64,000 nucleotides of DNA from Aeromicrobium piscarium. Its GTDB lineage: Bacteria > Actinomycetota > Actinomycetes > Propionibacteriales > Nocardioidaceae. The notes under the pieces were generated by a model, which saw only the letters and a program-made list of their open reading frames with translations, searched no databases and was not told the DNA's origin. The stretch spans positions 186,001 through 250,000 of the forward strand of contig NZ_VLNT01000003.1 of assembly GCF_007421815.1 (NCBI RefSeq), written 5' to 3'. Below, piece after piece: positions 1 through 7,103 of the stretch. Every line of letters starts with the position of its first letter. The stretch's first letter is position 1. A program made the position numbers and the translations under genes.

Positions 1-485
1 TCGATGACGAGCTCGCGACCTTGGTGGCGGACATGGCGGCCACGATGTATGCCGCGGAAGGCGTGGGTCTGGCGGCCAATCAGGTCGGCGTCGATCTCAA
101 GGTATTCGTCTTCGACTGCCCCGATGCCGACCATCAGCGGGTCACCGGCGTCGTCTGCAATCCGGTGCTCACCCTGCCCGAGGGCAAGGATCGCCAGCTG
201 GACGCCGCCGACGAAGGCTGCCTGTCACTCCCGGGAGCATTCGCCGAGTGCGCTCGGCCGGACCTCGCCACGGTGCGCGGCGTCGACCACCATGGCGAAC
301 CGGTCGAGTTCACCGGCACGGGTCTGCTCGCTCGCTGCCTCCAGCACGAGACCGATCACCTCTTCGGCACGGTCTTCGGCGATCGCGTTCCCGACCGGGC
401 GCGCAAGAAGCTCTACAAGCAGCACAACAGCCTGGCCGACGACTACCCGGACGACTGGCCCGTCTCCCCCATGCGCGAAGACTGA
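1..485 (+). CDS. def: Peptide deformylase, 5' end outside the window
   Basis: Removes the N-terminal formyl group from nascent proteins in the cytoplasm. The reading frame is open from base 3 (D-D-E-L-A-T...), so the true start lies upstream of the window; the TTG at 21 is not needed as a start. All three family motifs are visible: GVGLAANQVG, EGCLSLPG (zinc-binding Cys) and QHETDHLFG (two zinc-binding His and the catalytic Glu). The C-terminus ends shortly after a basic and acidic tail, as in actinobacterial type I enzymes. It converges on the rRNA methyltransferase gene, with a long hairpin between the two. Identity is secure; only the N-terminus is missing. Confidence 0.95.
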   Translation, partial: DDELATLVADMAATMYAAEGVGLAANQVGVDLKVFVFDCPDADHQRVTGVVCNPVLTLPEGKDRQLDAADEGCLSLPGAFAECARPDLATVRGVDHHGEPVEFTGTGLLARCLQHETDHLFGTVFGDRVPDRARKKLYKQHNSLADDYPDDWPVSPMRED

Positions 486-538
486 CCTGGGCCTGAATGG
501 TCGCCATCTCAGCCCTCGATACGACCATCGCCTCATGT

Positions 539-604
539 CCGAGTTTTGTCCGGTTGTGGCCCGTTACTTACCGGTAGAACGGGCCACAACCGGGCAAAAG
601 TCGG
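539..604. terminator. Long hairpin between convergent def and trmH-like genes
   Basis: Arms 539-565 and 578-604 pair over 27 bp with two mismatches, around a 12-nt loop that itself contains TACCGGTA. There is no clear T-tract, as is common for GC-rich actinobacterial hairpin terminators. It probably ends transcription from both sides. Confidence 0.6.
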
Positions 605-614
605 ACCGGGACGG

Positions 615-1421
615 TCAGCGGGGGCGGAAGTGCCAGCAGGCGATGGCAGTAGAGGCGGCTACGTTCAGCGAGTCGATACCGGCGGCCATCGGGATCGTGA
701 CGCGGTGATCGGCGGCCTGCTGCCAGTGCTCGGTCAGGCCCGGGCCCTCGGAGCCGACGATGACGGCCACTCTCTCCCCCGGCGCGATCTCGATGGCATC
801 CAATGGCACCGAGTCCGCGGCGAGCGACATCGCGTAACTGGTGAAGCCGTGCTCGCGCAGCAGATCAGGAGCGGCGTACCAGTCCTCGATCCGCGCATAG
901 GGCAGGGAGAAGACCGCCCCCATGGCGACCTTGACCGATCGCCGGTACAGCGGATCGGCGCAGCGCGGTGACAACAGCACAGCGTCGAAGCCGAGGGCCG
1001 CGACATTGCGCATGACGGCGCCGATATTGGTGTGATCGACCAGATCCTCGGCCACGAGAACGCGCCGGGCGGAGGCCAACACGGTCTCAGGTGACAGCGG
1101 CTCGGGTCGTTCCATCGCCGCCAGCGCGCCGCGATGCACATGGAATCCGGTCACCTGCTCGATCGTCTTCTCATCGAGGACGTAGCAGGGCGCATCGGTC
1201 GCCTCCAGCACATCGGCCAGCGACTCCATCCATCGCGGGGCCAGCAGGAGGGACCGCGGGCGGTGACCCGCCTCGACGGCCCGCCGCACGACCTTCTCTC
1301 CCTCGGCGATGTAGAGACCGCGCTCGGTCTCGAGGAGCTTGCGCAAGCTCACGTCACGCAGGTCCGTGTAGTCGCGCAGGCGCGGATCTCCCGCGCCGGC
1401 GATCTGAAACAACTCGGCCAC
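615..1421 (-). CDS. SpoU (TrmH) family RNA 2'-O-methyltransferase
   Basis: Predicted to transfer a methyl group from S-adenosylmethionine to a ribose 2'-OH in rRNA or tRNA. The C-terminal SPOUT knot domain shows motif 1 (NIGAVMRN, residues 132-139, with the conserved Asn and Arg), motif 2 (VGSEGPGL, about 222-229) and motif 3 (DSLNVAAS, about 250-257). The N-terminal 110 residues look like the L30e-like substrate-binding domain. The length, 268 residues, suits the family. GTG at 1421 is preceded at 6 nt by TAGCCT (1428-1433), so the message is probably leaderless. It is divergent from the PEBP gene. The exact RNA target cannot be read from the sequence. Confidence 0.88.
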   Translation of the reverse strand: MAELFQIAGAGDPRLRDYTDLRDVSLRKLLETERGLYIAEGEKVVRRAVEAGHRPRSLLLAPRWMESLADVLEATDAPCYVLDEKTIEQVTGFHVHRGALAAMERPEPLSPETVLASARRVLVAEDLVDHTNIGAVMRNVAALGFDAVLLSPRCADPLYRRSVKVAMGAVFSLPYARIEDWYAAPDLLREHGFTSYAMSLAADSVPLDAIEIAPGERVAVIVGSEGPGLTEHWQQAADHRVTIPMAAGIDSLNVAASTAIACWHFRPR

Positions 1422-1439
1422 CGATCTAGGCTACGGAGT
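1422..1439. promoter_or_regulatory. Overlapping divergent -10 elements for two leaderless genes
   Basis: Only 18 bp separate two divergent start codons. TAGGCT (1427-1432, plus) ends 7 nt before the ATG at 1440. TAGCCT (1433-1428, minus) ends 6 nt before the GTG at 1421. The two hexamers share the bases of TAGGCTA, so RNA polymerase could open only one direction at a time. Confidence 0.55.
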
Positions 1440-1967
1440 ATGAGTCTTGATCGACCCGTGACCCCCGACCCGTATCCGCTTCTCCCAGCAGCCGCTTCGT
1501 TCGACGTGCACAGCGACGATGTCGCCGACGGCGAGCCGCTCAAGGACGACCAGGTCAACGCCGGAGGCGACACCTCGCCCCACCTGGCCTGGGGCGACCC
1601 GCCCGAGGGCACCAGGTCCTTCGTCGTCACGTGCTTCGATCCCGATGCCCCCACGGTGTCGGGCTTCTGGCACTGGGTGGCGGTCGACCTTCCGGCCGAC
1701 ACGCGCGAGCTGCCGGCTGGTGCCGGCGCCTCCGATGACACGCTGCCCGGTTCAGCCTTCCACGTCCGCAACGACGGCGGTGGCCTCAATTTCATGGGCG
1801 CCGCCCCACCGGAGGGCGATCAGGTGCACCGCTACTACTTCGTGGTCCACGCCGTCGGCGAGGAGACCCTGGGAGTCGACTCGTCGGTCTCCCCCGCCGT
1901 CGTCGGCTTCAACCTGGCCTTCAAGACCCTCGGCCGCGCCATCCTCCACGGCACCTACCAGCACTGA
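1440..1967 (+). CDS. PEBP / YbhB-YbcL family protein
   Basis: Member of the phosphatidylethanolamine-binding protein family (RKIP/YbhB type), a soluble ligand-binding fold with no agreed bacterial function. The 175-residue protein shows the family signature: D-x-DAP (CFDPDAPT), the HWVAVDLP strand, GxGG-like turns and a conserved HRYYFVVHAV strand near residues 125-140. There is no signal peptide, so it should be cytoplasmic. The ATG at 1440 is chosen because a TAGGCT hexamer ends exactly 7 nt upstream, whereas the nearest purine-rich run is too close to act as a ribosome site. It converges on the SPFH gene. Confidence 0.88.
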   Translation: MSLDRPVTPDPYPLLPAAASFDVHSDDVADGEPLKDDQVNAGGDTSPHLAWGDPPEGTRSFVVTCFDPDAPTVSGFWHWVAVDLPADTRELPAGAGASDDTLPGSAFHVRNDGGGLNFMGAAPPEGDQVHRYYFVVHAVGEETLGVDSSVSPAVVGFNLAFKTLGRAILHGTYQH

Positions 1968-1978
1968 CGACGAAACCG

Positions 1979-2039
1979 GTTGAGCGGGACGTTTGGACGG
2001 TGAACATAGCCGAATGGCCGTCCAAACGTCCCGCTCAAC
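1979..2039. terminator. Perfect 22-bp hairpin between convergent PEBP and SPFH genes
   Basis: Arms 1979-2000 and 2018-2039 are perfectly complementary over 22 bp, with a 17-nt loop. No T-tract follows on either strand. The position between two convergent stops supports a bidirectional terminator. Confidence 0.65.
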
Positions 2040-2054
2040 GGGTCGGTGGTGGTG

Positions 2055-3152
2055 TCAGGCGGTGGGGTGGTCCTCGGCGGGGGCGCCCTCGTCGTCATCG
2101 GGGCGGGCCACCGGAGACTCCGCCTGCCGCGCGGCCTTGATGGCCTCCTCGACGGCCGAGGACGTGTCCTCGCTGGCGATCGGGACCTCGTCGACGATCT
2201 CCTCGTCCAGATCGACCTCGCGGCGGCTGCCACCGCTGTCGACCGGGACGTCGCCGATCGCGCCGCCGAGGGTACCGAGGGCCTTGGTGAGCTCGGCCGG
2301 GATGATCCAGGTCGACGCGTTCTCACCCGAGGCGATCTTCGGCAGCGTTTGCAGGTACTGGTAGGACAGCAGCTTCTGGTCAGCATTGCCGTTGTGGATC
2401 GCCTGGAAGACGGTCTCGATGGCGCGGCCCTCACCCTGCGCCCGGAGGATCGCAGCCTGGCGCTCGCCCTCCGCCGACAAGATGGCCGACTGCTTCTCAC
2501 CCTCGGCCTTGAGGATCGACGACTGCTTCTCGCCCTCGGCGGTCAGGATGGCCGACTGGCGCTCGCCCTCGGCCGTGAGGATCGCGGCGCGCTTGTCACG
2601 ATCGGCGCGCATCTGCTTCTCCATCGCGTCGATGATCGTCGGCGGCGGATCGATGCTCTTGAGCTCCACCTGGTTGACCTTGATGCCCCACCGGGCGGTC
2701 GCTGCGTCGAGCTCGGCGCCCAGCGTGCGGTTGATCTGGTCGCGGCTGGTGAGCGTGTGCTCCAACGTCATGCCGCCGATGATGTTGCGGACCGTCGTCA
2801 TCGTGAGCTGGTGGATGGCATCGATGTAACTGACGATCTCGTAGGTGGCGGCGACCGCGTCGTTGACCGTGAAGTAGATCACGGTGTCGATCTCCACCGT
2901 GAGGTTGTCCTCGGTGATGACACCCTGTGGCGGGAACGAGACGACCTGCTCACGCTGGTCGACCCGGTACCTGACCCGGTCGAGGAACGGGATGATCAGG
3001 TGCGGTCCCGAGCTCAGCGAGGTGCGATAGCGGCCGAGCCGCTCCACGATGCCGGCGTGATTCTGAGGGATGATCTTGACCGACATCGAGACGACGACCA
3101 CGAGGAGCAGGACCACGAGGCCGACGAAGACGGCGAGGGCGGAGGCCACCAT
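2055..3152 (-). CDS. SPFH / band-7 (stomatin-prohibitin) membrane protein
   Basis: Membrane-scaffold protein of the stomatin/flotillin group, thought to oligomerise at the inner membrane and often paired with an NfeD partner. Residues 3-24 form one hydrophobic anchor, followed by the SPFH domain (about 25-185, with ERLGRYR and the FPPQGV turn). Then comes a coiled-coil stretch of five 11-residue repeats of the form I-L-x-A-E-G-E-x-Q-S-A (residues 191-245). The C-terminal 120 residues are acidic and low in complexity. The start is 15 nt downstream of nfeD, so the two are co-transcribed and the products probably interact. Confidence 0.9.
   Translation of the reverse strand: MVASALAVFVGLVVLLLVVVVSMSVKIIPQNHAGIVERLGRYRTSLSSGPHLIIPFLDRVRYRVDQREQVVSFPPQGVITEDNLTVEIDTVIYFTVNDAVAATYEIVSYIDAIHQLTMTTVRNIIGGMTLEHTLTSRDQINRTLGAELDAATARWGIKVNQVELKSIDPPPTIIDAMEKQMRADRDKRAAILTAEGERQSAILTAEGEKQSSILKAEGEKQSAILSAEGERQAAILRAQGEGRAIETVFQAIHNGNADQKLLSYQYLQTLPKIASGENASTWIIPAELTKALGTLGGAIGDVPVDSGGSRREVDLDEEIVDEVPIASEDTSSAVEEAIKAARQAESPVARPDDDEGAPAEDHPTA
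2418..2582 (-). repeat. Five tandem 33-bp repeats coding a hendecad coiled coil
   Basis: Inside the SPFH gene, five consecutive 33-bp units code for I-L-x-A-E-G-E-[RK]-Q-S-A type repeats (residues 191-245). The last unit is degenerate (ILRAQGEGRAI). The number of units could vary by slippage without shifting the frame. Confidence 0.85.
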
Positions 3153-3166
3153 TGTCGTTCTTCCTT

Positions 3167-3616
3167 TCAGTGATGGGCGGCGGTGACGCGCGCGATCGGG
3201 CCTTCGATAGCCACGACGAGCACCTCCGTCCCGGGTTCGAAGGTCGTATCAGCGTCGAGCACTCGGGCAGTCCAGCGCTGGCCGTTGATCATGACCTGGC
3301 CCGCATGGGCGGAGACCTGCTCATCGACCGTGGCGTACTGGCCCACGAGACCGTGCTGGCCCGATGGCAGCGTAGGTCCGCGGTGGATGCGCTTGACCAT
3401 CTTGGGGCGCACCAGCGTCAACATGCTCCCCGAGACGCCACCGAAGACCAGGAGGCAAAGGACGAACGGCGCCCCGAGGGCAGCGACGGCGGCGGCGGCG
3501 AAGGCCCCGATGCCGAACATCAGGAAGACGAACTCCATGCTGGCGATCTCGACGACCGACAGCACGACGCCGATCGCCGTCCAGGTGAGCCAGATGTCGT
3601 CGCCGAGCCAGTCCAT
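3167..3616 (-). CDS. NfeD-like membrane protein
   Basis: Short NfeD of 149 residues without the protease domain, the usual partner of SPFH proteins. The N-terminal 75 residues hold two to three membrane segments (residues about 12-30, 28-48 and 50-70). Residues 80-149 form the soluble OB-fold, with the typical G-QRW-ARV and F-PGTEVLVV strands. It lies between the ABC ATPase gene (14-nt gap) and the SPFH gene (14-nt gap) on the same strand, so the three form an operon. Its role is probably membrane-domain organisation. Confidence 0.85.
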   Translation of the reverse strand: MDWLGDDIWLTWTAIGVVLSVVEIASMEFVFLMFGIGAFAAAAVAALGAPFVLCLLVFGGVSGSMLTLVRPKMVKRIHRGPTLPSGQHGLVGQYATVDEQVSAHAGQVMINGQRWTARVLDADTTFEPGTEVLVVAIEGPIARVTAAHH

Positions 3617-3630
3617 GATCTATGTCTCTA

Positions 3631-4437
3631 TCACGAAGCGGCCCGTCGCGCCGCCGGCTGACGCCGCGCGGTGAAACGGCCGCGGTCCTCGCGGAGTTCG
3701 AGTCGTTGTCCGAAGGCATTGCTCAAGACATCAGAGGTCAGCACCTCGCGGAGCGGACCACGTCCGACGACCTTGCCGTCGGCCAGGACCAGAGCGTGGG
3801 TGAACCCCTGCGGGATCTCCTCTACGTGATGGGTCACCAGGACGAAGGCCGCTCCGGCAGGATCGCTGGACAGGACATCGAGGCTCGCCAGCAGGTCCTC
3901 CCGTGCGCCGAGGTCGAGTCCGGCGCCCGGCTCGTCGAGCAAGACTGCCTCGGGATCGGTCATGAGCGCCCGGGCGATGAGGACCCGCTTCTTCTCCCCC
4001 TCCGACAGGGTGCCGAAGGTGCGATCGGCGAGCGAGGCGATTCCCAGTTCGGCGAGCAGTTGGTCGACCCGGCCGAAGTCGTGTTCGTCGTACTCTTCGT
4101 TCCAGCGTCCGACCACGGCGTACGCGGCCGAGAGCACGACATTGCGCACCGATTCCCGCGCGGGGATCCGCTCAGAGACCACCGTGGACGTGTGCCCGAT
4201 GCGGGTGCGCAGTTCGAAGACGTCGACCTGGCCGAGCGTCTCGTCGAGGATCCGGACCCGGCCGGACGTGGGGTGCAGCGAGGCGCCGAGGATCTGCATG
4301 AGGGTGGTCTTGCCAGCCCCGTTCGGGCCGATGACCACCCAGTGCTCGCCCGCTCGGACGGTCCAGGAGACCGAGTCCAGGAGCTTCTTGCCGGATCGGA
4401 TCACCGTCACATCGTCCAGCTCGAAGACAGCTGACAT
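3631..4437 (-). CDS. ABC transporter-type ATPase, stand-alone
   Basis: Single ATP-binding cassette of 268 residues. Walker A is GPNGAGKTT, the signature is the variant LSEGEKKR, Walker B is AVLLDEPGAGLD, and a H-loop TH follows. There is no permease gene nearby; the neighbours are NfeD and SPFH, an arrangement seen in other actinobacteria. It may energise a membrane partner encoded elsewhere, or have a non-transport role. The ATG at 4437 is preceded by an AGGAGG-like site (AGGAGG at 4441-4446 on the minus strand). It is divergent from serB and heads the ATPase-nfeD-SPFH operon. Confidence 0.85.
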   Translation of the reverse strand: MSAVFELDDVTVIRSGKKLLDSVSWTVRAGEHWVVIGPNGAGKTTLMQILGASLHPTSGRVRILDETLGQVDVFELRTRIGHTSTVVSERIPARESVRNVVLSAAYAVVGRWNEEYDEHDFGRVDQLLAELGIASLADRTFGTLSEGEKKRVLIARALMTDPEAVLLDEPGAGLDLGAREDLLASLDVLSSDPAGAAFVLVTHHVEEIPQGFTHALVLADGKVVGRGPLREVLTSDVLSNAFGQRLELREDRGRFTARRQPAARRAAS

Positions 4438-4501
4438 GCATCCTCCTGGTCGTGACGGCCCGGTGATCCCAACCTATCGTGTCGCCGGTGAGCCCTGACG
4501 C

Positions 4502-4514
4502 TACCCTCGACTCG
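4502..4514 (+). promoter_or_regulatory. -10 element for leaderless serB
   Basis: TACCCT (4502-4507) ends 7 nt before the ATG at 4515. A second pair, TATCGT (4475-4480) and the in-frame GTG at 4488, has the same 7-nt spacing. Two nested leaderless starts are therefore possible. Confidence 0.5.
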
Positions 4515-5732
4515 ATGACCTCCGAGCATGTGCCCGCCGCCCTCCAGCTCACCGTGCCGACGGTGCTGGTGACGCTGGTCGGTCCCGACCGCCCCGGCGT
4601 CTCCACCCGTCTGTTCGCCGAGGCGGCGAGTTTCGACATCGAGGTGATCGATGTCGAACAGCTCGTCGTTCGCGGCCGGCTCGTCCTCAGCACCCTGCTC
4701 ACCGAGCCCGAGGCTCCCGAGCAGCTCGAGGAGGCCATCCGCGGCTTCGCCGAGCCTCTCGGCCTCGAGGTCTGGTTCGAGCACGGGGTCGGGGACAACC
4801 GCCCGCGGCGCATCGGACGTGCGCAGGTGGTGGTGCTCGGAGGTCCTCTGCGTCCGTCGGCGATGTCCGCCATCACCGACGGGATCAGGCGCCTCGGCGG
4901 CAATATCGACCGGATCGTCCGCATGGCTCGCTACCCGGTGACGGCGATCCGCATGGAGGTGTCCGGCGCCGATCCCGATGCCCTGCAGCGCGACCTCGCC
5001 AGCATCGGTCATGCCGAGGGGGTCGACATCGCGGTGCAGGAGAACGGCATCGGCCGGCACGCCCAGCGCCTGGTGGTCATGGACGTCGACTCCACGCTGA
5101 TCCAGGGCGAGGTCATCGAGATGCTCGCCTCGCACGCCGGTTGCGAGGCTCAGGTCGCCGAGGTCACCGAGCGCGCCATGCGCGGCGAGCTCGACTTCGC
5201 CGACTCGCTCCATGCACGGGTGGCCCAGTTGGAGGGCGTCCCAGCCAGCGCCCTGGACGAGGTGTACGCCGGCATCGCCTACACCCCGGGAGCGCGGACG
5301 ATGATCCGCACCCTCAAGCGCCTCGGCTACCGATTCGCGCTCGTGAGCGGAGGCTTCACCCAGATCATCGAGCGGATCGCCGAGGAGCTGGGCATCGACT
5401 ACTTCGCGGCCAACGAGCTGGAGATCGTCGACGGCCGGCTCACCGGTCGCGTGGTGGGCGAGGTCGTCGATCGTGCCGGCAAGGCGACGGCACTGCGCCG
5501 GTTCGCCGCAGAGGCCGGCATCGCCGAACGCAACACGGTGGCGATCGGCGACGGCGCCAACGATCTCGACATGCTCGCCGCCGCGGGCCTGGGGATCGCC
5601 TTCAATGCCAAGCCCCTCGTGCGCGACCAAGCGCGTACCAGCGTCAACGTGCCCTATCTGGACACGGTCGTGTTCCTCATGGGCATCACCCGCGAAGAGG
5701 TCGAGGCGGCCGACGCCGCTGACCCGGCCTGA
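4515..5732 (+). CDS. serB: Phosphoserine phosphatase with two ACT domains
   Basis: Last step of serine synthesis: hydrolyses O-phospho-L-serine. Residues about 11-175 hold two ACT domains (PTVLVTLVGPDRPGVS and the second at about 103-175), probably for serine binding. The HAD phosphatase follows, with nucleophile motif DVDSTL (Asp190/Asp192), a VSGGF loop and GDGANDLDM metal-binding residues. The 405-residue length matches mycobacterial and streptomycete SerB. The ATG at 4515 is favoured by a -10 hexamer 7 nt upstream, but GTG 4488 has an equally spaced hexamer and would add nine residues. The C-terminus abuts dodecin on the opposite strand. Confidence 0.95.
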   Translation: MTSEHVPAALQLTVPTVLVTLVGPDRPGVSTRLFAEAASFDIEVIDVEQLVVRGRLVLSTLLTEPEAPEQLEEAIRGFAEPLGLEVWFEHGVGDNRPRRIGRAQVVVLGGPLRPSAMSAITDGIRRLGGNIDRIVRMARYPVTAIRMEVSGADPDALQRDLASIGHAEGVDIAVQENGIGRHAQRLVVMDVDSTLIQGEVIEMLASHAGCEAQVAEVTERAMRGELDFADSLHARVAQLEGVPASALDEVYAGIAYTPGARTMIRTLKRLGYRFALVSGGFTQIIERIAEELGIDYFAANELEIVDGRLTGRVVGEVVDRAGKATALRRFAAEAGIAERNTVAIGDGANDLDMLAAAGLGIAFNAKPLVRDQARTSVNVPYLDTVVFLMGITREEVEAADAADPA

Positions 5733-5742
5733 ACGCCAGTTC

Positions 5743-5958
5743 CTACTCGTCGTCCTCGAGGCGGAAACCCAGCTTGAGGGTCACCTGGTAGTGCTCGACC
5801 TCGTCGTCGACGATCTGCCCGCGGATGCCGACCACCTCGAACCAGTCGAGGTGGCGCAGCGTCTGCGAGGCCCTCTTGATGCCGCTCTCCACAGCCTCCG
5901 TGACGCCCTCGGGCGATGTTCCGACGATCTCCGTGACGCGATAGGTGCGATTGCTCAT
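5743..5958 (-). CDS. Dodecin flavin-storage protein
   Basis: Small 71-residue protein that in the family assembles into a hollow dodecamer binding riboflavin, FMN or FAD (and CoA in some species). The sequence carries the hallmark start (YRVTEIVGTSPEGV), the helix E-A-V-E-S-G-I-K-R-A, and the LDWFEV strand whose Trp stacks on the flavin. It ends with the QVTLKLGFRLE strand. Length and motif order are typical. It is convergent with serB, with a 10-nt gap that leaves no room for a separate terminator. Confidence 0.93.
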   Translation of the reverse strand: MSNRTYRVTEIVGTSPEGVTEAVESGIKRASQTLRHLDWFEVVGIRGQIVDDEVEHYQVTLKLGFRLEDDE

Positions 5959-6010
5959 GCCGCCATCATGCCCCTCCCCCTCGGCCGGCCGGCGGCCAGG
6001 GAGGCCAGCG

Positions 6011-6023
6011 TAGAGTGGAGGGT
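6011..6023 (+). promoter_or_regulatory. -10 element for the leaderless DUF3099 gene
   Basis: TAGAGT (6011-6016) ends 7 nt before GTG 6024, which favours that codon over the in-frame GTG at 6015 that overlaps the hexamer. Confidence 0.5.
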
Positions 6024-6332
6024 GTGAAGCTTCGAAGGAAGCGCGATGAGGTGCATTCGATCACCTCGGCCGCTCAGTCCCACAGTGAGGCCACGTGGTC
6101 TCGCGAGAAGCGTTATGCCATCTCGATGGCGATCCGCACCGTGTGCTTCATCGGCGCGGTCGCCGCGAGCGGTCCGTTGCGCTGGACGTTGCTGGTCGGG
6201 GCGGTCTTCCTCCCGTATGTGGCGGTCATCTTCGCCAACTCGCCCGCGCGCAAGGCCAGCGACGGTCCGTCGCCCTTCGGACACGAGCGCCCCGAGCTCG
6301 AGCAGCCCCGCCGCGAGCTCGACGAGGACTGA
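6024..6332 (+). CDS. DUF3099 family small membrane protein
   Basis: A 102-residue protein of the actinobacterial DUF3099 family; function unknown. The soluble N-terminus (SITSAAQSHSEATWSREKRYA) is the conserved family block. It is followed by two membrane segments (about residues 36-51 and 54-72) and a polar acidic tail. GTG 6024 is chosen because TAGAGT lies exactly 7 nt upstream. The next gene, SURF1, begins 3 nt after this stop, so they form a two-gene operon, perhaps linking it to respiratory-chain biogenesis. Confidence 0.82.
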   Translation: MKLRRKRDEVHSITSAAQSHSEATWSREKRYAISMAIRTVCFIGAVAASGPLRWTLLVGAVFLPYVAVIFANSPARKASDGPSPFGHERPELEQPRRELDED

Positions 6333-6335
6333 TCG

Positions 6336-7103
6336 GTGCTGCGCTTCCTGTTGACCCCCCGCTGGCTGGGGTTCGGCGCCTTCGTGATCGCCTTGGCGGT
6401 GACCTGTGTATTTCTCGGCATGTGGCAGCACGACCGACACGAGCAGCGCCAGCAGCACAATGCGCAGGTCGAGAGCCATGCCGAGTCCGATCCGATCTCG
6501 ATCGAGCAAGTGGCACCCGTGGGCGCCGACTGGCCCTCGGAGGACGAGTGGACCCAGGTGACCGCCACCGGCCGCTATGACGCGGAACACGAGGTGCTGG
6601 TCAAGTTCCAGCAGCGGGGCAGCCAGCCCGGCGTCGATGTCGTCACGCCGCTCGTCCTCGATGACGGCAGCGCCGTGCTCGTCGATCGCGGCTGGGTGCA
6701 GACCCCGAACACCGCCTCGCGTCCCGAGGGCGTCCCCGCCCCGCCCAGCGGCCAGGTGACCGTGACCGGCTGGCTGCGCGCCGACAGCTCCAATGACGGG
6801 CAGGCGGTCCAGCCCGAGGACGGCCAGGTCCGGCTGATCAGCAGCGCGGCCCTCACCGAGCACACCCCCTACGACCTCGTCAGCGGCTATATAGCCCTGC
6901 GCGAGCAGAATCCGCCGCTCGACGGTCTCGAACCCGCCGAACCGCCCGAGCTCGGCATGGGCGTCAATCTCTTCTACTCCTGGCAGTGGTACTTCTTCGC
7001 CGGGCTGGCCGGATTCGGCTTCTTCTGGTTCGCGCGGGCCGAGGTGAAGGAGCGCCGACGCGAGCCCCACGCAGAGCAGACCGAGCAGCTCACGCCAAGC
7101 TGA
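6336..7103 (+). CDS. SURF1-family cytochrome oxidase biogenesis protein
   Basis: SURF1 proteins help insert heme A into cytochrome c oxidase at the membrane. The 255-residue protein has the family plan: an N-terminal membrane helix (about 10-30, ending G-M-W-Q, equivalent to the conserved LGxWQ), a periplasmic domain with LVDRGWV (about 114-120), and a C-terminal membrane helix (about 213-235, starting SWQWYFF). It directly follows the DUF3099 gene, and heme A and heme O synthases lie 13-15 kb away. The last 14 nt overlap the stop of the convergent ABC-F gene. Confidence 0.88.
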   Translation: MLRFLLTPRWLGFGAFVIALAVTCVFLGMWQHDRHEQRQQHNAQVESHAESDPISIEQVAPVGADWPSEDEWTQVTATGRYDAEHEVLVKFQQRGSQPGVDVVTPLVLDDGSAVLVDRGWVQTPNTASRPEGVPAPPSGQVTVTGWLRADSSNDGQAVQPEDGQVRLISSAALTEHTPYDLVSGYIALREQNPPLDGLEPAEPPELGMGVNLFYSWQWYFFAGLAGFGFFWFARAEVKERRREPHAEQTEQLTPS

